Below are positions 29,888 to 38,242 of a stretch of DNA of 64,000 nucleotides, piece by piece. The notes below the pieces were generated by a model. That model was given only the letters and a program-made list of their open reading frames with translations. It was not told the origin of the DNA and did no database searches. Origin of the DNA: Bradyrhizobium nitroreducens. Lineage in GTDB: Bacteria; Pseudomonadota; Alphaproteobacteria; Rhizobiales; Xanthobacteraceae. Position 1 is the stretch's first letter, and every line of letters begins with the position of its first letter. The position numbers and the translations under genes were made by a program. The stretch is from contig NZ_LFJC01000003.1 in the NCBI RefSeq assembly GCF_002776695.1, forward strand, positions 2,086,487 through 2,150,486, given 5' to 3'.

Positions 29888-30673
29888 CTAGAGATTCGCC
29901 GACGCCTCGATCTCGACGCTGGCTTCCGCCTGCACTTCGAGCTCGGTGACCGAGAACAGGTCCTGCACCGGCTCGACCGTCCACGGCATATGCTTGGCGC
30001 GGGCGGCGGCGACGGGGGCGAAGAAGCTGCGGTGGTGGACGGTGGGGCCGAGGCGATTCAGCGCATCGAGGTGCTCGGGGACGCCGTAGCCCTTGTGCTG
30101 CTCAAAACCGTAGCCGGGACAATCCTGCGCCAGCGCGCACATCAGGCGGTCGCGCGTCACCTTGGCGACGATGGAAGCCGCGGCGATCGACAGCACGATA
30201 CCGTCGCCGCCGATCACGGCCTCGCAATCGCAGGACGTGTCGAGTCGGTCGCGGCCGTCGACGAAGACGTGACGGGGCGCCTCCGGCAGCGCCACCACGG
30301 CACGCTTCAGCGCCCACAGCGAGGCGCGCAAGATGTTGTCGCGATCGATTCGCGACGGTGAGGCGACGGCGACGGAGACCTGCGCGGTCGCACAGATCCT
30401 GTCGAACAGCTTTTCGCGCGCCTCGGCCGTCAGGCGCTTGGAATCGTCGATGCCGCGCGGGATGCGGTCGGGATCGAGAATCACCGCGGCGGCCACCACG
30501 GGACCTGCGAGCGGGCCACGGCCGGCCTCGTCGCAGCCGGCAACCGGCCAGATGCCGCGCTTGATCAGCGCGCGCTCGCGGCGAAAGCTGGCCTTGGCAG
30601 GCGCGATCTTCTTCGCGTCGACCTGCTTGGGCGCGTCTTTGGCCGGCTTCTTGGTGGACTTGTCCCGAATCAT
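29888..30673 (-). CDS. rnhB: Ribonuclease HII
   Basis: RNase HII cuts the RNA strand of RNA-DNA hybrids and starts removal of ribonucleotides misincorporated into DNA. The catalytic carboxylates are visible: Asp48-Glu49 in [20 protein letters not shown], Asp139 in [11 protein letters not shown] and Asp175 in AKVTRDRLM. The start at 30673 gives a 35-residue Lys-rich leader ([15 protein letters not shown]) before the core, longer than in E. coli. The C-terminal tail after VQDLFSV is acidic. It is transcribed apart from its neighbours. Confidence 0.94.
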   Translation of the reverse strand: MIRDKSTKKPAKDAPKQVDAKKIAPAKASFRRERALIKRGIWPVAGCDEAGRGPLAGPVVAAAVILDPDRIPRGIDDSKRLTAEAREKLFDRICATAQVSVAVASPSRIDRDNILRASLWALKRAVVALPEAPRHVFVDGRDRLDTSCDCEAVIGGDGIVLSIAAASIVAKVTRDRLMCALAQDCPGYGFEQHKGYGVPEHLDALNRLGPTVHHRSFFAPVAAARAKHMPWTVEPVQDLFSVTELEVQAEASVEIEASANL

Positions 30674-30749
30674 GGCCGGGATGGTGCGCAAGCGCCCCGG
30701 CCGGCGCAACCGGGAACCCCGCGCAATTCCCGTTATTCAGGTTGGCGCC

Positions 30750-31205
30750 CTACTCTGCCAGATGCACCCGCCGGTCATCGCCGAGCTCGATGCCGGGCGC
30801 GACCACGACCTCCCAGGGATGGCCGTCCGGATCGGCGAAATAACCGGAATAGCCGCCGTAATCGGTCTCGTGCGCGGCCTTCAGCAGCCTCGCGCCCTTG
30901 CCGAGGGCGAAGGCCAGCACCGCATCCACTTCCTCACGCGTGGCACAGTTCCAGGCGAGCGTCATGCCGCGGAAGGTCGATGACCTGGGATTGTCAGGCA
31001 GCTTGGCGTCGGCCGCGAGCTGATCCCAAGGATACAGCGCGAGCACCGGACCACCGGTATCGTAGAACGCCACCGCCTCGCCGGTCGCCTTCAGCCGGCG
31101 CGAGAAACCGAGCGCGTCGTAAAAGGCAATGCTGGCGCGGATATTGCTGACGCCGAGCGTGATGACGGTGAGCCGCGGCACCGGAGCCGAAACTTCCTTA
31201 CCCAT
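30750..31205 (-). CDS. VOC (glyoxalase/bleomycin resistance) family protein
   Basis: The 151-residue protein is one vicinal oxygen chelate module pair: LTVITLGVSNIRASIAFYDALGF at the start and YSGYFADPDGHPWEVVVAP near the end, with the metal-type glutamate in WEVVVAP. Substrate is unknown. Its start lies 24 bp after the stop of the radical SAM gene on the same strand, suggesting co-transcription. Confidence 0.88.
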   Translation of the reverse strand: MGKEVSAPVPRLTVITLGVSNIRASIAFYDALGFSRRLKATGEAVAFYDTGGPVLALYPWDQLAADAKLPDNPRSSTFRGMTLAWNCATREEVDAVLAFALGKGARLLKAAHETDYGGYSGYFADPDGHPWEVVVAPGIELGDDRRVHLAE

Positions 31206-31229
31206 GCGACGCCTCTTTCACTTGCTCGC

Positions 31230-32396
31230 TCAGAACAGGCTGAGCTGATCGCCGTTCCGATTCGGCCGCGCAAAGTGATCCGCGGTCAGCTTGGAGCGCC
31301 GCTTGTTGAGCCCGAGCCGCTCGCAGGCGATCTCGAAGCGGCGGCCGATGGTCCAGGCCATCGGTCCCGTCCCCTTCATCCGCTCGCCCCATTTCGCGTC
31401 GTAGTCGCGGCCGCCGCGCATGTCTCGGATCAGCGTGAAGACGTGGCGATAGCGGTCCGGATAGTTCGCCATCAGCCATTCGCGGAAGAGATCGCGCACC
31501 TCCAGCGGCAGCCGCAGCAACACATAGGAGGCCTCCTTGACGCCGGCATGGGCGGCGGCATCGAGGATGCGCTCGATCTCGGAATCGTTCAGCGCGGGGA
31601 TCACGGGTGCGACCATCACGGTGGTGGGAATGCCGGCATCCGAGAGCTGCTTCAGCGCCTCCAGCCGCTTCGGCGGCGTCGAGGCCCGCGGCTCCATGGT
31701 GCGCGCCAGTTTTGGATCGAGCGAGGTCACGGAGATCGCGACCTTGGCGAGGTTGCGCTTGGCCATCCGCGCGAGAATGTCGATGTCGCGGACCACCAGC
31801 GCCGATTTGGTGACGATGCCGACGGGATGGCCGGCACGCTCCAGCACCTCGAGAATGCCGCGCATGATTTTGCGCTCGCGCTCGATCGGCTGGTAGGGAT
31901 CGGTGTTGGTGCCGATCGCGATCATCCGCGGCTCGTAGCCGGGCGCGGCCAGCTCCTTCTCCAGCAGCGACGGCGCCTCCGGCTTCACGAACAGTTTCGA
32001 CTCGAAGTCGAGCCCCGGCGACAGGCCGAGATAGGCATGGGTCGGCCGCGCAAAGCAGTAGACGCAGCCATGCTCGCAGCCACGATAGGGATTGATCGAG
32101 CGGTCGAAGCCGATATCGGGAGACTCGTTGCGGGTGATCACCTTGCGCGAGGTGTCGACCGCGACCGTGGTCTTGAACGGCGGCAGCTCTTCCAGGCTCT
32201 GCCAGCCGTCGTCGAACGCGACCCGCGCCTCGGCCTCATACCGGCCGCTGGCGTTGGACTGTGCCCCCCGCCCTCGCCGGCGTGCGCGGTCGATGGCAAC
32301 GCCAAGCTCAGGAAAATCAGAGTCCACACCCGCCGGCTCGGAGGGCGCCTTGACCGGCGGGTGCTTGAGAGCATGTGAGGATGCTGCTGGACTCAT
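31230..32396 (-). CDS. PA0069-family radical SAM protein
   Basis: This 388-residue protein has the radical SAM cysteine triad Cys107, Cys111 and Cys114 (RGCEHGCVYCFARPTHAYL), which binds a [4Fe-4S] cluster used to cleave SAM. The flanking SINPYRGCEHGCVYC and DPYQPIERERKIMRGILEVL are typical of the PA0069 / SplB-related group. The reaction is not known. The ATG at 32396 was chosen over an upstream TTG at 32417; neither has a good ribosome site. It is divergent from xfp and followed by the VOC gene. Confidence 0.9.
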   Translation of the reverse strand: MSPAASSHALKHPPVKAPSEPAGVDSDFPELGVAIDRARRRGRGAQSNASGRYEAEARVAFDDGWQSLEELPPFKTTVAVDTSRKVITRNESPDIGFDRSINPYRGCEHGCVYCFARPTHAYLGLSPGLDFESKLFVKPEAPSLLEKELAAPGYEPRMIAIGTNTDPYQPIERERKIMRGILEVLERAGHPVGIVTKSALVVRDIDILARMAKRNLAKVAISVTSLDPKLARTMEPRASTPPKRLEALKQLSDAGIPTTVMVAPVIPALNDSEIERILDAAAHAGVKEASYVLLRLPLEVRDLFREWLMANYPDRYRHVFTLIRDMRGGRDYDAKWGERMKGTGPMAWTIGRRFEIACERLGLNKRRSKLTADHFARPNRNGDQLSLF

Positions 32397-32498
32397 GAAG
32401 CCAAGATAGCACGCCAAAGGAACAAATCAAGAACACAAACCAAAAATGGAAAAACAACCCCATGCACAGTAGCCCGCCCAAATTTCGGGCGCGGTCCT

Positions 32499-32512
32499 TT
32501 GACCTCACGCAA
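32499..32512 (+). promoter_or_regulatory. FixK/FNR-type box upstream of xfp
   Basis: TTGACCTCACGCAA fits the 14-bp FixK2-type consensus TTG(A/C)-N6-(T/G)CAA at every defined position. It lies 104 bp upstream of the xfp ATG. With class II spacing (centre 41.5 bp upstream) the transcript would start near 32547. A second, weaker match (TTGA-N6-TCAG) is at 32536-32549. Assignment to FixK is inference. Confidence 0.5.
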
Positions 32513-32616
32513 CATGCCTGTCGCAACGATTCCGTTTGATGCCGGTCAGGGATCGATCGCGCCGGAACAATGTTGGTGACGATCGCGGGCGTAGCTCGGC
32601 AACAATCGGCAAGAAC

Positions 32617-35028
32617 ATGACAAATCAACAACAATCGGCCTCAGCGACCAATGACCTTGATCTCCTTGATCGCTACTGGCGCGCCGCAAACTACCTTTCC
32701 GTCGGGCAAATCTACCTGCTCGACAATCCGCTGCTGCGCGAGCCCTTGCGCGCCGAGCACATCAAGCCGCGATTGCTCGGCCATTGGGGCACGACGCCGG
32801 GCCTGAACTTCATCTACGCCCACCTCAATCGCGTCATCCGCGCACTGGACGTCAGCGTGATCTATGTCTGCGGCCCCGGCCATGGCGGACCGGGCATGGT
32901 CGCCAACACCTATCTCGAAGGCAGCTACAGCGAGATCTACCCTGATATCGCGCGCGATGCGGACGGCATGCGCAAGCTGTTCCGGCAGTTCTCCTTCCCT
33001 GGCGGCATTCCGAGCCATGCGGCGCCGGAAACGCCGGGCTCGATCCACGAGGGCGGTGAGCTCGGCTACGCGCTGGTGCACGCCTATGGCGCCGCGCTGG
33101 ACAATCCCGACCTGATCGTCGCGTGCGTCGTCGGCGACGGCGAAGCCGAGACCGGCCCGCTCGCTGCATCCTGGCACTCCAACAAGTTCCTGAACCCCGC
33201 CCATGACGGCGCGGTGCTGCCGATCCTGCATCTCAACGGCTACAAGATCGCCAATCCGACCGTGCTTGGCCGAATGCCCGACAGCGAGATCCGAGATCTC
33301 TTCCGCGGATTCGGCCACGAGCCGCTGTTCGTCGAGGGCGATGACCCCAAACTGATGCACCAGGCCATGGCGGATGCGCTCGACGTCGCGCTTGCCAGCA
33401 TCCGCTCGATCCAGCAGCATGCCCGCGATGGACGCGACAGCGTCGAAAGGCCGCGCTGGCCGATGATCGTGCTGCGCAGCCCGAAAGGCTGGACCGGCCC
33501 GAAGGAGGTCGACGGCAAGAAGGTCGAGGGTTTTTGGCGGGCGCATCAGGTGCCGGTTGCAGGTTGCCGCGAGAATCCGGCGCATCTGAAAATTCTCGAA
33601 GACTGGATGCGCAGCTACGAACCTGAAAAGCTGTTCGATGCGAAGGGCGCGCTCGTTCCCGAGTTGCAGGCACTGGCCCCGGAAGGCACCCGCCGCATGG
33701 GCGCCAATCCGCATGCGAATGGCGGGCTGCTCAAGAAGGAACTCAAGCTGCCGGACTTCCGCAGCTTTGCGGTGGACGTGCCGCAGCCCGGCGCCGTCAC
33801 TGGCGAAGCGACCCGCGAGCTCGGCAAATTCCTGCGCGACGTCATCCGCCTCAACGCGACCGAGCGCAACTTCCGCATCATGGGTCCGGACGAGACCGCG
33901 TCAAACCGTCTCGACGCGGTGTTCGAGGAGACCGAGCGGGTCTGGATGGAGCCGATCGAGCCTTACGACGTCCATCTGGCGCAGGACGGCCGCGTCATGG
34001 AAGTCTTGAGCGAGCATCTCTGCCAGGGCTGGCTCGAAGGCTATCTGCTCACGGGACGGCACGGCTTCTTCTCCTGCTACGAAGCCTTCATCCACATCGT
34101 GGATTCCATGTTCAACCAGCACGCCAAATGGCTGAAGGTGACACGGCATCTGCCGTGGCGGCGGCCGATTGCCTCGCTCAACTATCTGCTGACCTCGCAC
34201 GTCTGGCGGCAGGACCATAACGGCTTCAGCCATCAGGACCCCGGCTTCGTCGATCTCGTCGCCAACAAGAAGGCCGACATCGTCCGCATCTACTTCCCGC
34301 CCGATGCCAACACGCTCTTGTGGATCGCCGACCACTGCCTGCGCACCTATGACCGCATCAACGTCATCGTCGCCGGCAAGCAGCCGGCGCCGCAATGGCT
34401 GTCGATGCAGGACGCAGCCACGCATTGCGATGCCGGCATCGGCATCTGGAGCTGGGCGGGGACGGAAGATGCGGGCGAGGAGCCCGACGTGGTGATGGCC
34501 TGCGCTGGCGACGTACCGACGCTGGAGACGCTCGCTGCCGTCGACCTGTTGCGCAAGGCGCTGCCGGACCTGAAGATCCGCGTCGTCAACGTCGTCGATC
34601 TCATGACGCTGCAGCCGAAGGAGCAGCATCCCCACGGGCTTTCGGATCGCGACTTCGACAGCCTGTTCACGACGGACAAGCCCGTGATCTTCGCCTATCA
34701 CGGCTATCCCTACCTGATCCATCGCCTGACCTATAACCGCACCAACCATGCCGGCATGCATGTGCGCGGCTTTGCCGAGGAAGGCACCACGACGACGCCG
34801 TTCGACATGGTCGTGCTCAACGAGCTCGACCGCTACCACCTCGCGATCGAGGCGATCGAGCGCGTGCCCGGGCTCGCGGCCAAGGCCGCGCCGGCCAAGC
34901 AGCAATTCCGCGACAAGCTGATCCTGCATTCGCGCTATGTGCGGGAGCACGGCGAGGACATGCCGGAGATCCAGGGCTGGGTCTGGCCCAACAGCTCCGG
35001 CGGCAGCAGCCCGGCTGGAGCCGGCTAG
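32617..35028 (+). CDS. xfp: Xylulose-5-phosphate/fructose-6-phosphate phosphoketolase
   Basis: Phosphoketolase splits xylulose 5-phosphate or fructose 6-phosphate with Pi into acetyl phosphate plus glyceraldehyde 3-phosphate or erythrose 4-phosphate, using thiamine diphosphate. The 803-residue length is normal. Visible features are the N-terminal [15 protein letters not shown] and [29 protein letters not shown], and the ThDP motif [20 protein letters not shown] near residue 173, then HQDPGFVD and the C-terminal [14 protein letters not shown]. The ATG at 32617 gives [13 protein letters not shown]. ackA starts 2 bp after the stop, so acetyl phosphate is handed straight to acetate kinase. A FixK-type box lies upstream. 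Confidence 0.96.
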   Translation: MTNQQQSASATNDLDLLDRYWRAANYLSVGQIYLLDNPLLREPLRAEHIKPRLLGHWGTTPGLNFIYAHLNRVIRALDVSVIYVCGPGHGGPGMVANTYLEGSYSEIYPDIARDADGMRKLFRQFSFPGGIPSHAAPETPGSIHEGGELGYALVHAYGAALDNPDLIVACVVGDGEAETGPLAASWHSNKFLNPAHDGAVLPILHLNGYKIANPTVLGRMPDSEIRDLFRGFGHEPLFVEGDDPKLMHQAMADALDVALASIRSIQQHARDGRDSVERPRWPMIVLRSPKGWTGPKEVDGKKVEGFWRAHQVPVAGCRENPAHLKILEDWMRSYEPEKLFDAKGALVPELQALAPEGTRRMGANPHANGGLLKKELKLPDFRSFAVDVPQPGAVTGEATRELGKFLRDVIRLNATERNFRIMGPDETASNRLDAVFEETERVWMEPIEPYDVHLAQDGRVMEVLSEHLCQGWLEGYLLTGRHGFFSCYEAFIHIVDSMFNQHAKWLKVTRHLPWRRPIASLNYLLTSHVWRQDHNGFSHQDPGFVDLVANKKADIVRIYFPPDANTLLWIADHCLRTYDRINVIVAGKQPAPQWLSMQDAATHCDAGIGIWSWAGTEDAGEEPDVVMACAGDVPTLETLAAVDLLRKALPDLKIRVVNVVDLMTLQPKEQHPHGLSDRDFDSLFTTDKPVIFAYHGYPYLIHRLTYNRTNHAGMHVRGFAEEGTTTTPFDMVVLNELDRYHLAIEAIERVPGLAAKAAPAKQQFRDKLILHSRYVREHGEDMPEIQGWVWPNSSGGSSPAGAG

Positions 35029-35030
35029 CC

Positions 35031-36221
35031 ATGTCGGACACGGTCCTCGTCCTCAACTCGGGATCGTCGAGCATCAAGTTCGGCCTGTTCGATATCTCGG
35101 CGACCGAGCCCGGCCTGGTGTGCAAGGGCCTGCTCGACGAGCACGAGGCCAGACCCCGCCTGGTGGTGAGGAGCCCCGCCGGCGAAGACCTGTTCGAGAC
35201 ACGACGAGAAGCGGCGGATGCCGACGGCGGCCATCTGTTCGCCGACGTGCTCGCCTTCATCGAGGACCGGTTCGGCGAACGCAGCCTGCGCGCCGTCGGC
35301 CATCGCGTCGTTCACGGCGGGCGGGACTATTCAGGCCCGGTCGTGTTGTCGGACGCGGTCACGGCGAAGCTCGAAGCATTGACGCCGCTGGCGCCGCTGC
35401 ACCAGCCGCGCTGCCTCGCGCCGGTCCGCACGCTCGCCGCGATCCGGCCGGCGCTGACGCAGATCGCCTGTTTCGACACCGCCTTCCACCACGCCATCGC
35501 GCCGCCGGCGAGCCGCTTCGCCATTCCCAGGCGCTTCGAGGAGCGTGGCATCCGACGCTACGGTTTTCACGGCCTGTCGTTCGAATATGTCGCGGGGCGC
35601 CTCGCCCAGATTGCACCCGAGCTCATCGCAAAGCGTAGCGTCATCGCCCATCTCGGCAACGGCGCCAGCCTGTGCGCGCTACGCGACGGCCGCAGCATCG
35701 ACACCACGATGGGACTGACGCCGCTCGACGGCCTCGTGATGGGCACGCGCTGCGGCACGATCGACCCCGGCGTGCTGCTCTATCTGCAACAGCACGAGAA
35801 GATGTCGCTCGAAGACGTCCAGCACCTGCTCTATCACGAGTCCGGCCTCTTCGGCGTCTCCGGTCTTTCCGCCGACATGCGCACGCTGCTGGCGAGCAGC
35901 ACAGAAGCGGCGCGGGAGGCGGTCGACCTCTTCACGTTCCGGGCGGCGCAAGCGATCGTGATGATGGCGACCACGCTCGGCGGGCTCGATTGCCTGGTCT
36001 TCACCGGCGGCATCGGCGAGCATGCCGAGGAGATCCGCAGCGCGATCGGCGAACGGCTCGGCTGGCTCGGCGTGCGGATCGATGCGGCGGCGAACGAAGA
36101 GACGCGCGAGCGGATCAGCCGCGACGATAGCGCTGTCGACGTGCTCGTCATCCCGACCAATGAAGAGCTGACGATCGCGCGGCATTGCGCAGCTCTGATC
36201 CGCGGACGCGACGTCACGTGA
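35031..36221 (+). CDS. ackA: Acetate kinase
   Basis: AckA converts acetyl phosphate and ADP to acetate and ATP. The 396-residue protein has the family start VLVLNSGSSSIKFGLFD, HRVVHGGRDYSGPV, FDTAFHHAI, RYGFHGLSFEYVAGRL, the phosphate-loop GNGASLCALRDGRSIDTTMG and FTGGIGEHAEEIR. It follows xfp by 2 bp with GGAG placed inside the xfp end, giving a phosphoketolase-acetate kinase module that makes one ATP per acetyl phosphate. No phosphotransacetylase gene is adjacent. Next gene is 82 bp downstream. Confidence 0.96.
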   Translation: MSDTVLVLNSGSSSIKFGLFDISATEPGLVCKGLLDEHEARPRLVVRSPAGEDLFETRREAADADGGHLFADVLAFIEDRFGERSLRAVGHRVVHGGRDYSGPVVLSDAVTAKLEALTPLAPLHQPRCLAPVRTLAAIRPALTQIACFDTAFHHAIAPPASRFAIPRRFEERGIRRYGFHGLSFEYVAGRLAQIAPELIAKRSVIAHLGNGASLCALRDGRSIDTTMGLTPLDGLVMGTRCGTIDPGVLLYLQQHEKMSLEDVQHLLYHESGLFGVSGLSADMRTLLASSTEAAREAVDLFTFRAAQAIVMMATTLGGLDCLVFTGGIGEHAEEIRSAIGERLGWLGVRIDAAANEETRERISRDDSAVDVLVIPTNEELTIARHCAALIRGRDVT

Positions 36222-36303
36222 CATTTTTATGAATGATCTGCCGCAACGACGCCGTCAAAGTCGCGTGGCATAGAGTCCGCATCAATCATCGAGCGGACGG
36301 ATC

Positions 36304-38232
36304 ATGAAGACCCACATCATCGAAGAGCTCGGACAAGGCGGCATCCTGTTGCCCGCGCTGGTCGCGGAAGGGCTTGCCGCCAATGATCGCATCAAGGTGC
36401 GCATGAGCGCGCTACAGGCAGCGGCCCAGCATGCGCAGGAGCCGGGCCGACCCGCGAGTGACCTTGGCATCGAAAGCCAGACGGCGGGCATCGCCCCCGC
36501 CGCCATCGCGACGCTGATCGGTGGCGCGCATCTGGTCGGACACGGCCGGCTCGCGGCGCCCGAACTCGCAAAGCTGATGCAGGAGATCGCGGACGACGCA
36601 GCGACCATGATCCGCGCCGTCGGCGCCGGCGCCGCGAGCGAAGGCGAGAGAGCGCAGGCGCGCCTCGAGGCAATCCGCGCGGCCGGCCTGCTCGAGTCCA
36701 CCGGCGAGATCGCAATGTCCCATATCGCGCGCCTGACCGGTGTCGCGGACGCGGGCGGCGACAGCCTGCATCGCCTCGTCATGGATCTGCACAAGCAGCT
36801 CAACAGGCTGGCAACGGCTTGCGCGGAAGAAACGCTCGACGGCGCCCATGTCTTCGGTCTGCACAGCGAGGACCGGACGGCGGTCGCCGCTTTCATGAAG
36901 GGCCTGAACGCGACGCGCGGCCTCAAGTTCAATCATCCGGGCCTCGACACCATGGCCACGCGAACCGAGGGCCGGCTGCTGATCCAGAACGACATCGGCA
37001 CCACGGACGCCCATGTCGTCGTGATCGCGGTGAAGAAGAACGCGGTCACCGTCACCTACACCGACGTGCACCTCGCCCGCGCGAAATTCTTCATTTCGCT
37101 GTTCGACAAGTTCGAGGCGAGCTGGAGCGGGCTCGATCGTCACACCGCCACAGGGCTCGGCGAGGACAATTCCTTCTATCTCGTCACCGGCCAGTATCAG
37201 ACCGGACACGCTGCCGATCGCAACGAATTCCTCGCGGCGGTCGGTGCCGCGCTGGTGTTTCTGATCGACTGGAACAAGGCGCGCAAGCTGCTGAGGAGCT
37301 GGGTCGCCAAGGAGGACGCGGTCCACATCCTGGAATGGGCGGCCCGGCAGCGGATCGGCCATCGCGGTTTCCTCGAGCTCGGCGGCAACGATCTGCTGGG
37401 CTCTGCGGTGCGGAACGCCGCTCCCGCGCGGATCGGCTTCGGCGAGCGGCTCGACCAGGCGCTCGGCCGCAGCCCTGCCATCGATTTTCTCAAAGCGTCA
37501 CTACGCGCGTCCACCGAGGCATTGCTCGCGGGCCGTTCGGTCAGGACTGTGCGCGACCAGATCGAAGCCGACCTGATGCGGCATTTGGATCGCGTCGACG
37601 GAGCGTTGCTCGCAGCCGTGCTGCGCCAAATCGGCCTCGCCCACGATCTCGTCGCAGCGATCTCACGCCATATCGCCGCCTTGCGCGCCGGCCAGCCCGC
37701 CGACGCCGCCTTGCTGACGCAGCACTGCGGCATGATCGAGCAGAAGGCCGATCGAATCGCCTTCGAGGGCCGCAACGAGGTGGACCGCCTCAATGCGCGT
37801 CCGCTGATCGGGCAATTGATCGATCGCGCCGAGGAAGCCGTCGACGAGCTGGAGCAGGCTGCATTCATCGCCTCGCTGATGCCGGGAAGGACCGATCCAT
37901 CCCTGCTGGCAGCGCTGGCCGAGCTTTGCGCCGTGGCGGCGACCGCGACTGAAGTCGCCGCGAGCGGCGTTGCCGCGGCGATCGACGTGCCGGAGGGACG
38001 GCACGCCGATTCCGAGGACGCGCTCTCCGCCGTGACCCGCCTGATCGATGCCGAACACGCCGCCGACAGCCGCGAACGCGCGACGACCGCGCTGGTCTTC
38101 TGCGGCGGCTTCGACGTCGCGACCTCGCTGTCGGTGATCGAGCTCGCCCGTGCCGTCGAGCGCGCCACCGACCGCTTCGCCTCGTTCGGGCACCTGCTCC
38201 GCCGTCACATCATGATCGATCTTGCAGCCTGA
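36304..38232 (+). CDS. Unrecognised protein with PhoU/DUF47-like C-terminal domain
   Basis: I do not recognise the full 642-residue protein. Residues 1-180 are mostly helical. Residues about 185-380 form a mixed alpha/beta region (RTEGRLLIQNDIGTTDAHVV, then FISLFDKFEASW). From about residue 425 it is all helical with four ExxxD motifs: E479-D483 (EQKAD), E510-D514, E584-D588 (EHAAD) and E619-D623. Paired (E/D)xxxD motifs are the metal-binding hallmark of PhoU and DUF47 proteins, which control phosphate uptake or bind metal-phosphate. No membrane helix or signal peptide is seen. It lies between ackA and a truncated PPDK whose start is 10 bp beyond its stop, so joint function with that protein is likely. 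Confidence 0.75.
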   Translation: MKTHIIEELGQGGILLPALVAEGLAANDRIKVRMSALQAAAQHAQEPGRPASDLGIESQTAGIAPAAIATLIGGAHLVGHGRLAAPELAKLMQEIADDAATMIRAVGAGAASEGERAQARLEAIRAAGLLESTGEIAMSHIARLTGVADAGGDSLHRLVMDLHKQLNRLATACAEETLDGAHVFGLHSEDRTAVAAFMKGLNATRGLKFNHPGLDTMATRTEGRLLIQNDIGTTDAHVVVIAVKKNAVTVTYTDVHLARAKFFISLFDKFEASWSGLDRHTATGLGEDNSFYLVTGQYQTGHAADRNEFLAAVGAALVFLIDWNKARKLLRSWVAKEDAVHILEWAARQRIGHRGFLELGGNDLLGSAVRNAAPARIGFGERLDQALGRSPAIDFLKASLRASTEALLAGRSVRTVRDQIEADLMRHLDRVDGALLAAVLRQIGLAHDLVAAISRHIAALRAGQPADAALLTQHCGMIEQKADRIAFEGRNEVDRLNARPLIGQLIDRAEEAVDELEQAAFIASLMPGRTDPSLLAALAELCAVAATATEVAASGVAAAIDVPEGRHADSEDALSAVTRLIDAEHAADSRERATTALVFCGGFDVATSLSVIELARAVERATDRFASFGHLLRRHIMIDLAA

Positions 38233-38242
38233 GGAAGCCACC

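Noticed and set aside
27779..30361. 860-residue plus-strand open frame across the UDG end, membrane protein and rnhB
   Set aside because: It covers several real genes on the other strand and has extreme Arg/Gln/His composition.
36222..36303. Possible terminator between ackA and the 642-residue gene
   Set aside because: No stable stem followed by a T run was found, so the operon is taken to continue, though an internal promoter is possible.
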